A stretch of DNA of 6,927 nt, taken from NCBI GenBank assembly GCA_937880545.1, contig CALFKA010000029.1:1-6927 (forward strand), given 5' to 3'. Origin of the DNA: an uncultured Clostridia bacterium (GTDB lineage: Bacteria; Bacillota; Clostridia; Peptostreptococcales; Acidaminobacteraceae). Within the stretch, counting starts at the first letter, position 1; every line of letters starts with the position of its first letter. A program made the position numbers and the translations under genes. A model generated the notes under the pieces. The model had not been told where the DNA came from and did not search any database. It saw only the letters and a program-made list of their open reading frames with translations. Shown here piece after piece: positions 1-4,860 of this stretch.

Positions 1-47
1 ACGAGATCGTGATGTGACTGGAGTTCAGACGTGTGCTCTTCCGATCT
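1..47 (+). other. Illumina TruSeq/multiplex adapter remnant (not genomic)
   Basis: The first 47 bases read as the index end of an Illumina multiplexing PCR primer. ACGAGAT is followed by the 6-base index complement CGTGAT, and then by the read-2 adapter running from GTGACTGGAG to GCTCTTCCGATCT, which ends at base 47. Translated in the frame of the following gene it gives the peptide TGVQTCALPI, a well-known adapter artefact in protein databases. This is untrimmed library sequence at a contig end, so any gene start or promoter predicted here is false. Confidence 0.98.
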
Positions 48-262
48 ATAAACAACTCAAAGACGGAGTTACCGAAGCGGTGCTTGACACTCTACTTCCA
101 CTTCAGAAAAAAGTAAACGAACTTATGAAGGACCGCGCCTACTTAGAGGAGATCATGTTCCAGGGCGCAGAAAAAGCCCGGTCGCTGGCAAAAGTCACTC
201 TAGCTGATGTTGAGGAAAAAATAGGATTTATCTTGAGGAGGACAAATGAACATTGCGATTAA
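48..262 (+). CDS. trpS: Tryptophanyl-tRNA synthetase, C-terminal fragment (5' end missing)
   Basis: Only about the last 70 codons are present. TrpRS charges tRNA(Trp) in the cytoplasm, and the C-terminal helical part seen here helps recognise the anticodon. The segment reads KQLKDGVTEAV, then LLPLQKKVNELMKDRAYLEEI, then GAEKARSLAKVTL and VEEKIGF. This is the usual helical tail of bacterial TrpRS (the P-(I/L)-Q, YL-E-I/V and GAEKAR-A-TL pattern). The class I catalytic HIGH and KMSKS motifs lie off the contig. The fragment has no real start: an ATG at 14 belongs to the adapter, and codon 47-49 is an adapter-genome hybrid. The gene ends with TAA at 260-262, running 17 nt into the next gene, so the two are probably translationally linked. 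The tail LRRTNEHCD past GFI is encoded by the downstream ribosome binding site and start region. Confidence 0.85.
235..241 (+). promoter_or_regulatory. Ribosome binding site of the DUF853 ATPase gene
   Basis: GAGGAGG lies 4 nt before the ATG at 246. It sits inside the trpS reading frame and supports the ATG at 246 as the start of the next gene. Confidence 0.85.
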
Positions 263-1730
263 GGACGGCCAACTGATTACATTTGATGAGACCATGGCAA
301 ATCGTCACGGCCTGATCGCCGGCGCCACAGGTACCGGCAAAACCATCACTATGAAACTCCTGGCGGAAGAATTTTCTAAGCAGGGCGTTCCCGTCTTCAT
401 TACCGATATCAAAGGAGAACTCTCCGGCTTTGCAGAGCCCGGCACCCTCTCCCCCAAACTCCAGGAGCGTCTGGAAAAACTCGGAGCCCCTGTCCCTGAG
501 TTTCACTCCTTCCCGGTCCAGTTCTGGGATCTTCTGAAAAAGAATGGCACCCCCCTTCGCACCACCATCACAGAGATGGGACCCCTCCTCATGAGCCGAC
601 TGCTGGGACTCAATGACACCCAGACAGGCGTCCTCTATGCCATATTTAAGATCGCAGATGAAAACGGCCTGGCGCTTCTTGACTTCAAAGACCTCAATGA
701 GATGCTGAAATTCGTCTATGAAAACAGCAGTGATCTCTCCGCTCACTACGGCAATATCTCAAAGCAGAGTGTCGGCGCCATCCAGAGAAGTCTTCTGATC
801 CTCGAACAGCAGGGTGCCAAGGAATTCTTCCAGGAGCCCGCGCTGATCATCACTGACTTCCTGCAGACTAACTCCGACGGCTACGGCATCATCAATGTCC
901 TTGATGTCTCCTATATTTATCACAGCCCTGATCTCTACAGCGCCTTCATCCTCTACCTCCTGAGTGAGCTCTTTGAGCAGCTGCCGGAAGTGGGAGATCT
1001 GCCACTGCCGAAGATCGTGTTCTTCTTTGAAGAAGCACATCTTCTCTTTAAAAACGCCTCCAAGACTCTTCTTGAAAAAGTCGAGCAGGTCGTCAAACTG
1101 ATCCGCTCAAAAGGGGTGGGTGTCTTCTTCGTCACTCAGAACCCCAAAGACATTCCGGAGCCTGTCCTGGCACAGCTTGGTAACCGCATCCAACACGCCA
1201 TGCGTGCTTTCACACCCGCTGAACAGCGCATCATCCGCTCTATCGCCGACTCCTTCCGAGGAAACGAAGGCATGAATGTGGCCGATGAGATTATGGCACT
1301 GCAGATTGGAGAGGCAATGGTCAGCACTCTTGATGCAAAGGGCATGCCCACGCCTGTTGAAAAAGCCTTTATCCTCGCACCTGCCAGCAGTATGGATCCG
1401 ATCGATCCTTCAAGAGTCCAACAGCTCATCAGTACCTCTTTCCTCAACAACAAATACGCCCAGACCTTCGACTCCGAGAGTGCGTATGAGATCTTGACGA
1501 GGAGAGCGGAAGAGTCTGCCAAGGCAGCAGAAGAGCTGCTTGCACAGAAGGATTCCGGCAAAGTAGCAGACGAAGAGAAAAAAGGAGGCTTCCTGGACTC
1601 CGTCTTCGGAGGCCCGAAGCGCTCCCGTGAATCCGCCGTTGAGCGCATGATCAAAAACACAGCCGGCTCCATCGGAACACAGATCGGACGTGCGATCACC
1701 CGAGGCATGTTCGGTGGTCTGCTGAAATAA
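246..1730 (+). CDS. DUF853 / YjgR-type HerA-like P-loop ATPase
   Basis: Complete 494-residue protein, close to the roughly 500 residues of E. coli YjgR, in the HerA/FtsK-related ATPase group (DUF853, often named helicase HerA-like C-terminal). The motif ANRHGLIAGATGTGKT (18-33) holds the Walker A G26-x4-GKT, and TDIKGELSG (53-61) follows as in the family. Walker B is KIVFFFEEAHLLF (256-268), then a sensor-like FFVTQNPKDIP (294-304) and LGNRIQHAMRAFTP (311-324). After an Ala/Glu/Lys-rich linker (about 420-447), the tail ERMIKNTAGSIGTQIGRAI then RGMFGGLLK (466-494) matches the conserved end of YjgR proteins. No signal peptide or membrane segment is seen, so it is cytoplasmic. The substrate and role are not established for this family; DNA translocation is only inferred from HerA, and no nurA partner is nearby. 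The start is fixed by GAGGAGG at 235-241. It overlaps trpS by 17 nt and is followed by a terminator. Confidence 0.92.
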   Translation: MNIAIKDGQLITFDETMANRHGLIAGATGTGKTITMKLLAEEFSKQGVPVFITDIKGELSGFAEPGTLSPKLQERLEKLGAPVPEFHSFPVQFWDLLKKNGTPLRTTITEMGPLLMSRLLGLNDTQTGVLYAIFKIADENGLALLDFKDLNEMLKFVYENSSDLSAHYGNISKQSVGAIQRSLLILEQQGAKEFFQEPALIITDFLQTNSDGYGIINVLDVSYIYHSPDLYSAFILYLLSELFEQLPEVGDLPLPKIVFFFEEAHLLFKNASKTLLEKVEQVVKLIRSKGVGVFFVTQNPKDIPEPVLAQLGNRIQHAMRAFTPAEQRIIRSIADSFRGNEGMNVADEIMALQIGEAMVSTLDAKGMPTPVEKAFILAPASSMDPIDPSRVQQLISTSFLNNKYAQTFDSESAYEILTRRAEESAKAAEELLAQKDSGKVADEEKKGGFLDSVFGGPKRSRESAVERMIKNTAGSIGTQIGRAITRGMFGGLLK

Positions 1731-1744
1731 CGAATCTTTACTCT

Positions 1745-1773
1745 AAAGGGCGCGAGTTTCGCGTCCTTTTTTT
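1745..1773 (+). terminator. Rho-independent terminator after the DUF853 gene
   Basis: The sequence AAAGGGCGCGA-GTT-TCGCGTCCTTT can form a stem of eight GC-rich pairs (one G-U) extended by three A-T pairs, with a 3-nt loop. It is followed by a run of seven T (1767-1773). It begins 14 nt past the stop codon and ends the trpS/DUF853 transcript. Confidence 0.9.
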
Positions 1774-1783
1774 ACCCCTATAG

Positions 1784-2437
1784 TGTTCCCATTTCAGAGC
1801 TGACCTATCATTCGTATAAAGCGGTATTATCTTTAAAGTACATGACATCATGGCACCGGGAGGACTGCTCCTTGTGTTGTTTCAGCAGCTGAGCATCAAG
1901 AACTTCTTTGCCCTGATTATCTTAAGCGCTCTTCATGTCCTGCTCGATTTTGGAAGGAATAAGTTCACTGCGTTTTCCTCAAACCATGCAACGATAACCT
2001 TTTTCTTAGGTGAGCTACTTCACCTGCTACTCATCGCCTCAACATCTTTTCTGATCTCTCAAGTAGATATCCGTGTGTTGGGTAAGGGTGATCGCATCTT
2101 AGGTATACTGATCACTCTGGTATTTGCGGTTTGGACTGCCGGGGTCATCATCGGACTTTTATTGGATGATCCGCGTCTGCGAGAAGTCTAACAGGAACCT
2201 CTTCAGATGGGACGTCCGGCTATAGGGCGCTATATAGGTTATATCGAGAGAGTGCTGATCATATTCTTTTTACTGAATAACAGTATTGCCAGTGTTGGCT
2301 AGCTAGCGACCTTCAAGACGATCGCTCGTTTCCGTCAACTCGAACAGCAAGCCTTCGCCGAGGATTATCTACTAGGCACCTTGCTGAGTTTAGTTTTTGG
2401 TATCATCGGTACATACCTACTCAGGCTCTTTCTATAA
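1784..2437 (+). pseudogene. DUF3307-family membrane protein gene, broken by three in-frame stops
   Basis: One reading frame resembles a full DUF3307 protein, apart from stop codons at 1817-1819 (TAA), 2189-2191 (TAA) and 2300-2302 (TAG). The first piece, SHFRADLSFV then a stop, fits the family's N-terminal HLLADFxxQ pattern. The middle piece is open from 1820; its first ATG (1850) has no ribosome binding site. It carries hydrophobic helices, HVLLDFGRNKF, and FFLGELLHLLLI, which fits the family's LxxDQxLHLLxI. After the second stop comes GRPAIGRYIGYIERVLII. After the third comes LATFKTIARFRQLEQQ with AEDYLLGTLLSLVFG, the usual DUF3307 C-terminus, ending at TAA 2435-2437. About 217 codons are covered, near normal length. 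The start is not found; the frame runs back into the terminator and meets another TAG at 1781. The 113-residue piece 1850-2191 alone would be a truncated membrane protein. The function of the family is unknown. Confidence 0.75.
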
Positions 2438-2683
2438 AGACCTACCTTCGCACCATCCCGTTGAAACCTGGTATTCATCACTCTGAAAAGGAGATCCTGA
2501 TTGCCAAGTTTTCACCTAGGAAAGACTCGGGCGTCTTCTCTTCTGTTCAAGCTCTAAAGTCTTGGAGAACCTATCGACTTGTTCTTTTTTCATCCATGAC
2601 TTCTTTGCGAATAACAAAGACATGCGGGGAAACCAAGAACCCACAGATTTACCCTTTTATACATCTAAGGGGAAGGAGGCTAC
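2438..2683. other. Spacer between DUF3307 pseudogene and MgtC/SapB gene
   Basis: The spacer is 246 bp. I see no recognisable gene and no strong riboswitch fold. A small hairpin AAGAC-TCGGGC-GTCTT lies near 2522-2537 without a proper T-run, so it is not a convincing terminator. A TATACA at 2658-2663 could be a -10 element for the downstream gene, but no good -35 lies 16-18 bp upstream. A TTG-initiated frame starting at 2461 overlaps the MgtC start and looks like chance. Confidence 0.5.
2673..2679 (+). promoter_or_regulatory. Ribosome binding site of the MgtC/SapB gene
   Basis: AAGGAGG sits 4 nt before the ATG at 2684. It selects this start over the overlapping frame that begins upstream. Confidence 0.85.
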
Positions 2684-3352
2684 ATGATACAATTTTTAGT
2701 TCAAGTGGATTGGATAATGCTGGTAAGGCTACTGATCGCTGCCCTATGTGGCGCGGCAATAGGCTTTGAAAGAGATCATCGTCATAAAGATGCAGGACTC
2801 AAAACGCACATGATTCTAGCTATGGGAGCAGCACTAGCCATGCAGGTCTCCAAATATGGTTTTTCTGATGTGGGCGTCTTTGATGCAGCCCGCATCGCTG
2901 CCGGTGTCGTCAGTGGTATCGGTTTTCTCGGTGCCGGTATCATCTTTGTGCGAAACAATCTGGTCAACGGACTGACAACAGCTGCAGGTCTTTGGACCAC
3001 CTCAGTGATCGGTCTCGCCGTCGGTTCCGGGCTCTACGTCATCGCCATCTTCGCTACTGCCATCATCGTAGTGATTCACTTTTTGTTGCGCCAGCATTTC
3101 ATTTCTGAAATTATACGCAAACACCAGATCAATTTAAGTGTCACTGTCGCTCACTTGGACATTATCGATGATATTATCACGTATTTCCAAGAGGATGAGA
3201 GTGTATTTTGCAGGATAGAAAAAATAGAGAAAGCGGACCAAGGCTACCGAGTGGATCTGGAGTTCTTGTCCGATACGCCGACTCATACCATTCAATTTGC
3301 CAAGTACCTCTCCTCAGCAGAAGACATCATAAGTTTCCGCTTTCTGACGTGA
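2684..3352 (+). CDS. MgtC/SapB family membrane protein
   Basis: Complete 222-residue protein. The N-terminal ~135 residues are the MgtC/SapB membrane domain. Helix 1 (about 10-28) leads into GFERDHRHKDAGLKTH (27-42), the family signature G-x-E-R plus AGL(K/R)TH. A second helix follows at about 43-55. Then comes ARIAAGVVSGIGFLGAGIIF (69-88), then LVNGLTTAAGLWTTSVIGLAVG (93-114) and a last hydrophobic stretch (about 117-135). The C-terminal part (about 145-222) is soluble and has the alternating strand/helix pattern of the ACT-like domain many members carry. The protein sits in the cytoplasmic membrane. In Salmonella, MgtC supports survival in low Mg2+ and in macrophages and is reported to act on the F-type ATP synthase; whether this homologue does so is unknown. 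The leader shows no recognisable Mg2+ riboswitch. It stands alone, converging on the minus-strand genes. Confidence 0.92.
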   Translation: MIQFLVQVDWIMLVRLLIAALCGAAIGFERDHRHKDAGLKTHMILAMGAALAMQVSKYGFSDVGVFDAARIAAGVVSGIGFLGAGIIFVRNNLVNGLTTAAGLWTTSVIGLAVGSGLYVIAIFATAIIVVIHFLLRQHFISEIIRKHQINLSVTVAHLDIIDDIITYFQEDESVFCRIEKIEKADQGYRVDLEFLSDTPTHTIQFAKYLSSAEDIISFRFLT

Positions 3353-3372
3353 TCATCCCCCCTTCCGAGGAC

Positions 3373-3394
3373 TCGTTCGATCGCAATCGAGTGA
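3373..3394 (+). other. Hairpin downstream of the MgtC/SapB gene, doubtful terminator
   Basis: TCGTTCGAT-CGCA-ATCGAGTGA can fold into a nine-pair stem (two G-U) with a 4-nt loop, 20 nt past the stop codon. No T-run follows on either strand, so it is at best a weak or factor-assisted end of transcription. Confidence 0.3.
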
Positions 3395-3610
3395 TCAACA
3401 GGTCAAATACCAATTATTCTGAAAACCGAGTATTTTGAGAGTGCTTGTTTTTTGAAATTCAAGATTGCCATAGTTTGCTCTCACAAGTACGATAATCTTC
3501 AGTAAAAAAGCACTATGACATACTTTTTCAAAGCCAGAATCTGAGAAAAGTCTGTTGAGTGCAGTGAGACACGAGATAATTTTGATGGATTTCTCGAGCG
3601 ATTGATTCAC
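3395..3610 (-). CDS. Doubtful 71-codon ORF after the methyltransferase gene
   Basis: This frame begins with GTG (3608-3610), which overlaps the methyltransferase stop as GTGA, the spacing expected of translational coupling, and gives 71 residues. The first residues, NQSLEKSIKIISCL, faintly recall the first helix of IclR-type regulators. The remainder (FSDSGFEK, LLKIIVLVRANYGN, TSTLKILGFQNNW) does not continue that fold, and I do not recognise it. No clear Shine-Dalgarno sequence precedes the GTG, and the region is more AT-rich than the neighbouring genes. It may be a chance frame, a decayed gene remnant or a small unknown protein; chance or remnant is more likely. Confidence 0.2.
   Translation of the reverse strand: MNQSLEKSIKIISCLTALNRLFSDSGFEKVCHSAFLLKIIVLVRANYGNLEFQKTSTLKILGFQNNWYLTC
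3440..3514. repeat. Imperfect inverted repeat in the convergence zone
   Basis: AGTGCTTGTTTTTT (3440-3453) is mirrored by AAAAAAGCACT (3504-3514), with one extra G in the left arm. Inside this, AAGATT (3461-3466) pairs with AATCTT (3494-3499). It lies between the convergent MgtC and methyltransferase genes. Its role is unclear: it may be a loose bidirectional terminator structure, a remnant of a mobile element, or chance in AT-rich DNA. Confidence 0.3.
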
Positions 3611-4209
3611 TCATCTATTGAGATTTCTTTCGTCAACTTCAATACATGATATCCAGCAGAGCGATCTAGCGTCTCTGCTTTTTTAAACATCGTAAGAAGA
3701 AAGTTCTTGGCGCTTCCAAGCCCCTGCTTTTTCTGAATAACTACGTAGAGGCTTCCTCCGGGAAGAAGATGCTCATAAGACTCTTTGAATAGGCGTTGCA
3801 CCGTTTCTTTTCCTACGCGGATGGGTGGATTCAAGAGAATACTGTTATAGAGTCTGTCATTTTCACTGAAACCATCGGAGTAGAAGATATTTGCATCGAT
3901 GCAATGCCTCTTTGTGTTTTTCTCCGCCAGAGCCAGCGCTCTGCGGTTGACGTCACTCATATCTACTGGGATCTTCCGTATAGCGCCGACGATCACGCCG
4001 ACAGATCCATAGCCACAACCCAAGTCTAGCAATGGCTCATTCACCTCATCAATGACTGCATGAAGGAGAACCCAGGTCCCGTAGTCGAGTCGGTCTCTTG
4101 AAAAAACACCTCGGTCGGTATGGAGGCGAAAGACCCTCTCCAGGAAATGGACTTCAATCTCCTTGGGTTGGGAGGGCGTATTCTGATCTTCCGTATAATA
4201 GTGTGACAT
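3607..4209 (-). CDS. Class I SAM-dependent methyltransferase, RsmC/YbxB type
   Basis: Complete 200-residue protein with the MTS (small-domain) methyltransferase fold. An N-terminal segment, VFRLHTDRGVFSRDRLDYGT (26-45), matches the FxTxxGVFS-x-x-x-D-x-G-T lead-in of this family. The SAM-binding motif I is LLDLGCGYGSVG (60-71), an acidic motif II lies at MSDVNRRAL (84-92), and SDGF (111-114) follows. The catalytic motif IV is NPPIR-x-GK (127-134), typical of N2-guanine methyltransferases. It is about the size of B. subtilis YbxB and lacks the inactive N-terminal half of E. coli RsmC. A 16S rRNA guanine target (RsmC modifies G1207) is likely but not shown by sequence. ATG at 4207-4209 directly abuts the TAA of the upstream gene, and AAGGAGAG (4214-4221) supports this start. 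It is the last well-supported gene of the minus-strand run. Confidence 0.88.
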   Translation of the reverse strand: MSHYYTEDQNTPSQPKEIEVHFLERVFRLHTDRGVFSRDRLDYGTWVLLHAVIDEVNEPLLDLGCGYGSVGVIVGAIRKIPVDMSDVNRRALALAEKNTKRHCIDANIFYSDGFSENDRLYNSILLNPPIRVGKETVQRLFKESYEHLLPGGSLYVVIQKKQGLGSAKNFLLTMFKKAETLDRSAGYHVLKLTKEISIDE

Positions 4210-4788
4210 TTATCTCTCCTTGAGCCTTCCGAGTCTTACCCGCCAGGCATCTTTCAGCAGTTTCTTAAGAGACAATTCCTGCCGCTGTCCCCAGGTGGAG
4301 ACGATCAATCGATCTTCTTCCATACCGGTGACTAATAGGTAGTGGTTATTGAAAGGGCTCTTTCCGGGGATTCCCATGGTAAGAAGCAAAACAGGGTCCT
4401 CCTCTCGAAGAGATCGCCGGATATAGAGTTCCATGGTCGTTTTTCTTCCCCGGAAGATCTCTACTTCCCGGATGACTCCGTGTTGAAAGAGATAGCGGCG
4501 GGTTCGATCCAGCGTCTTGGCAAAAAAAGGTAGCCCATAGCTGTTGACGGGAGAGAACAGATTCCAGAAGTGCAGCGGTTTAAGATAGACATACAGTTCT
4601 CTTGCCACCTGCAGGTACTCTTCTCTTTTTGGTGCGCTTCCCTGTGGATAGCGGTAGTGGTAGAAGAGGTTCGTGGCGGCGATGACACCGCATCCATCAC
4701 CCTGCTCAATCTCTCTTGAAAACCAGGCCTGGTTGCCACCATATTCTTTGGCATCTATACGGGGGATTCTTTTTTCAATTGTGGACAA
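4210..4788 (-). CDS. Predicted papain/C39-like cysteine peptidase, uncharacterised
   Basis: This 192-residue protein has no named family that I recognise with certainty. Its layout fits the C39/papain-like fold. YGGNQAWF (16-23) and EQGDGCGVIAATNL (28-41) place a candidate nucleophile C33 at a helix start, with Q20 or Q29 as possible oxyanion residue. FNNHYLLVTGMEEDRLIVST (146-165) supplies candidate H149 on a strand, and TWGQRQELSLKKL (165-177) holds the place where the third catalytic residue usually lies. No signal peptide or membrane helix is seen, so it is probably cytoplasmic, unlike most secreted C39-like peptidases. It starts with TTG (4786-4788) behind GGGAGG. It lies just downstream of tsaD across the DnaA-box cluster, and its TAA abuts the methyltransferase ATG. 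The substrate is unknown, and peptidase activity is inferred from motifs only. A non-catalytic or transglutaminase-like relative is possible. Confidence 0.65.
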   Translation of the reverse strand: MSTIEKRIPRIDAKEYGGNQAWFSREIEQGDGCGVIAATNLFYHYRYPQGSAPKREEYLQVARELYVYLKPLHFWNLFSPVNSYGLPFFAKTLDRTRRYLFQHGVIREVEIFRGRKTTMELYIRRSLREEDPVLLLTMGIPGKSPFNNHYLLVTGMEEDRLIVSTWGQRQELSLKKLLKDAWRVRLGRLKER

Positions 4789-4793
4789 GTCGA

Positions 4794-4799
4794 CCTCCC
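4794..4799 (-). promoter_or_regulatory. Ribosome binding site supporting a TTG start
   Basis: Read on the minus strand, GGGAGG is followed by a 5-nt spacer (TCGAC) and then TTG at 4786-4788. No ATG or GTG in frame is better placed, so this site fixes the TTG as the start. It directly abuts an exact DnaA box (4800-4808). Confidence 0.75.
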
Positions 4800-4860
4800 T
4801 GTGGATAAGTTATCTCGTTCACGAAGGGCGGTATTTCGCTTTTTTCGAGAGTTATCCACA
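4800..4860. repeat. Inverted repeat built on two DnaA boxes
   Basis: The left arm TGTGGATAA-gttat-CTCG (4800-4817) faces the right arm CGAGAG-TTATCCACA (4846-4860). The two exact DnaA boxes form the outer arms and the CTCG/CGAG steps the inner ones, around a 28-bp centre. In a minus-strand transcript running from tsaD this could fold into a hairpin whose base lies next to the ribosome binding site of the peptidase gene. In DNA it would place two DnaA sites head to head. Confidence 0.6.

Noticed and set aside
14..47. ATG at 14 as the start of a small novel protein (14-262)
   Set aside because: The first eleven codons are Illumina adapter; the rest is the C-terminus of TrpRS.
228..746. 172-codon minus-strand frame inside the DUF853 gene, and similar frames inside tsaD, tsaB and tsaE
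   Set aside because: Shadows of well-supported genes on the other strand, with no family resemblance.
1802..1830. Promoter with TATTAT (1825-1830) before the 113-codon piece of DUF3307
   Set aside because: No matching -35, and the region is itself readable as the N-terminal DUF3307 coding sequence.
1784..2437. Stop-codon reassignment explaining the in-frame TAA and TAG
   Set aside because: TAA ends the DUF853 protein exactly at its family C-terminus and TAG ends TsaD close to its usual end, so both are normal stops here.
2438..2683. Mg2+-sensing riboswitch (M-box) before the MgtC/SapB gene
   Set aside because: No conserved M-box segments could be seen; only short weak hairpins are present.
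2461..2769. 102-codon frame upstream of the MgtC/SapB gene
   Set aside because: TTG start without a ribosome binding site, no family resemblance, and an 86-nt overlap with a well-supported gene in another frame.
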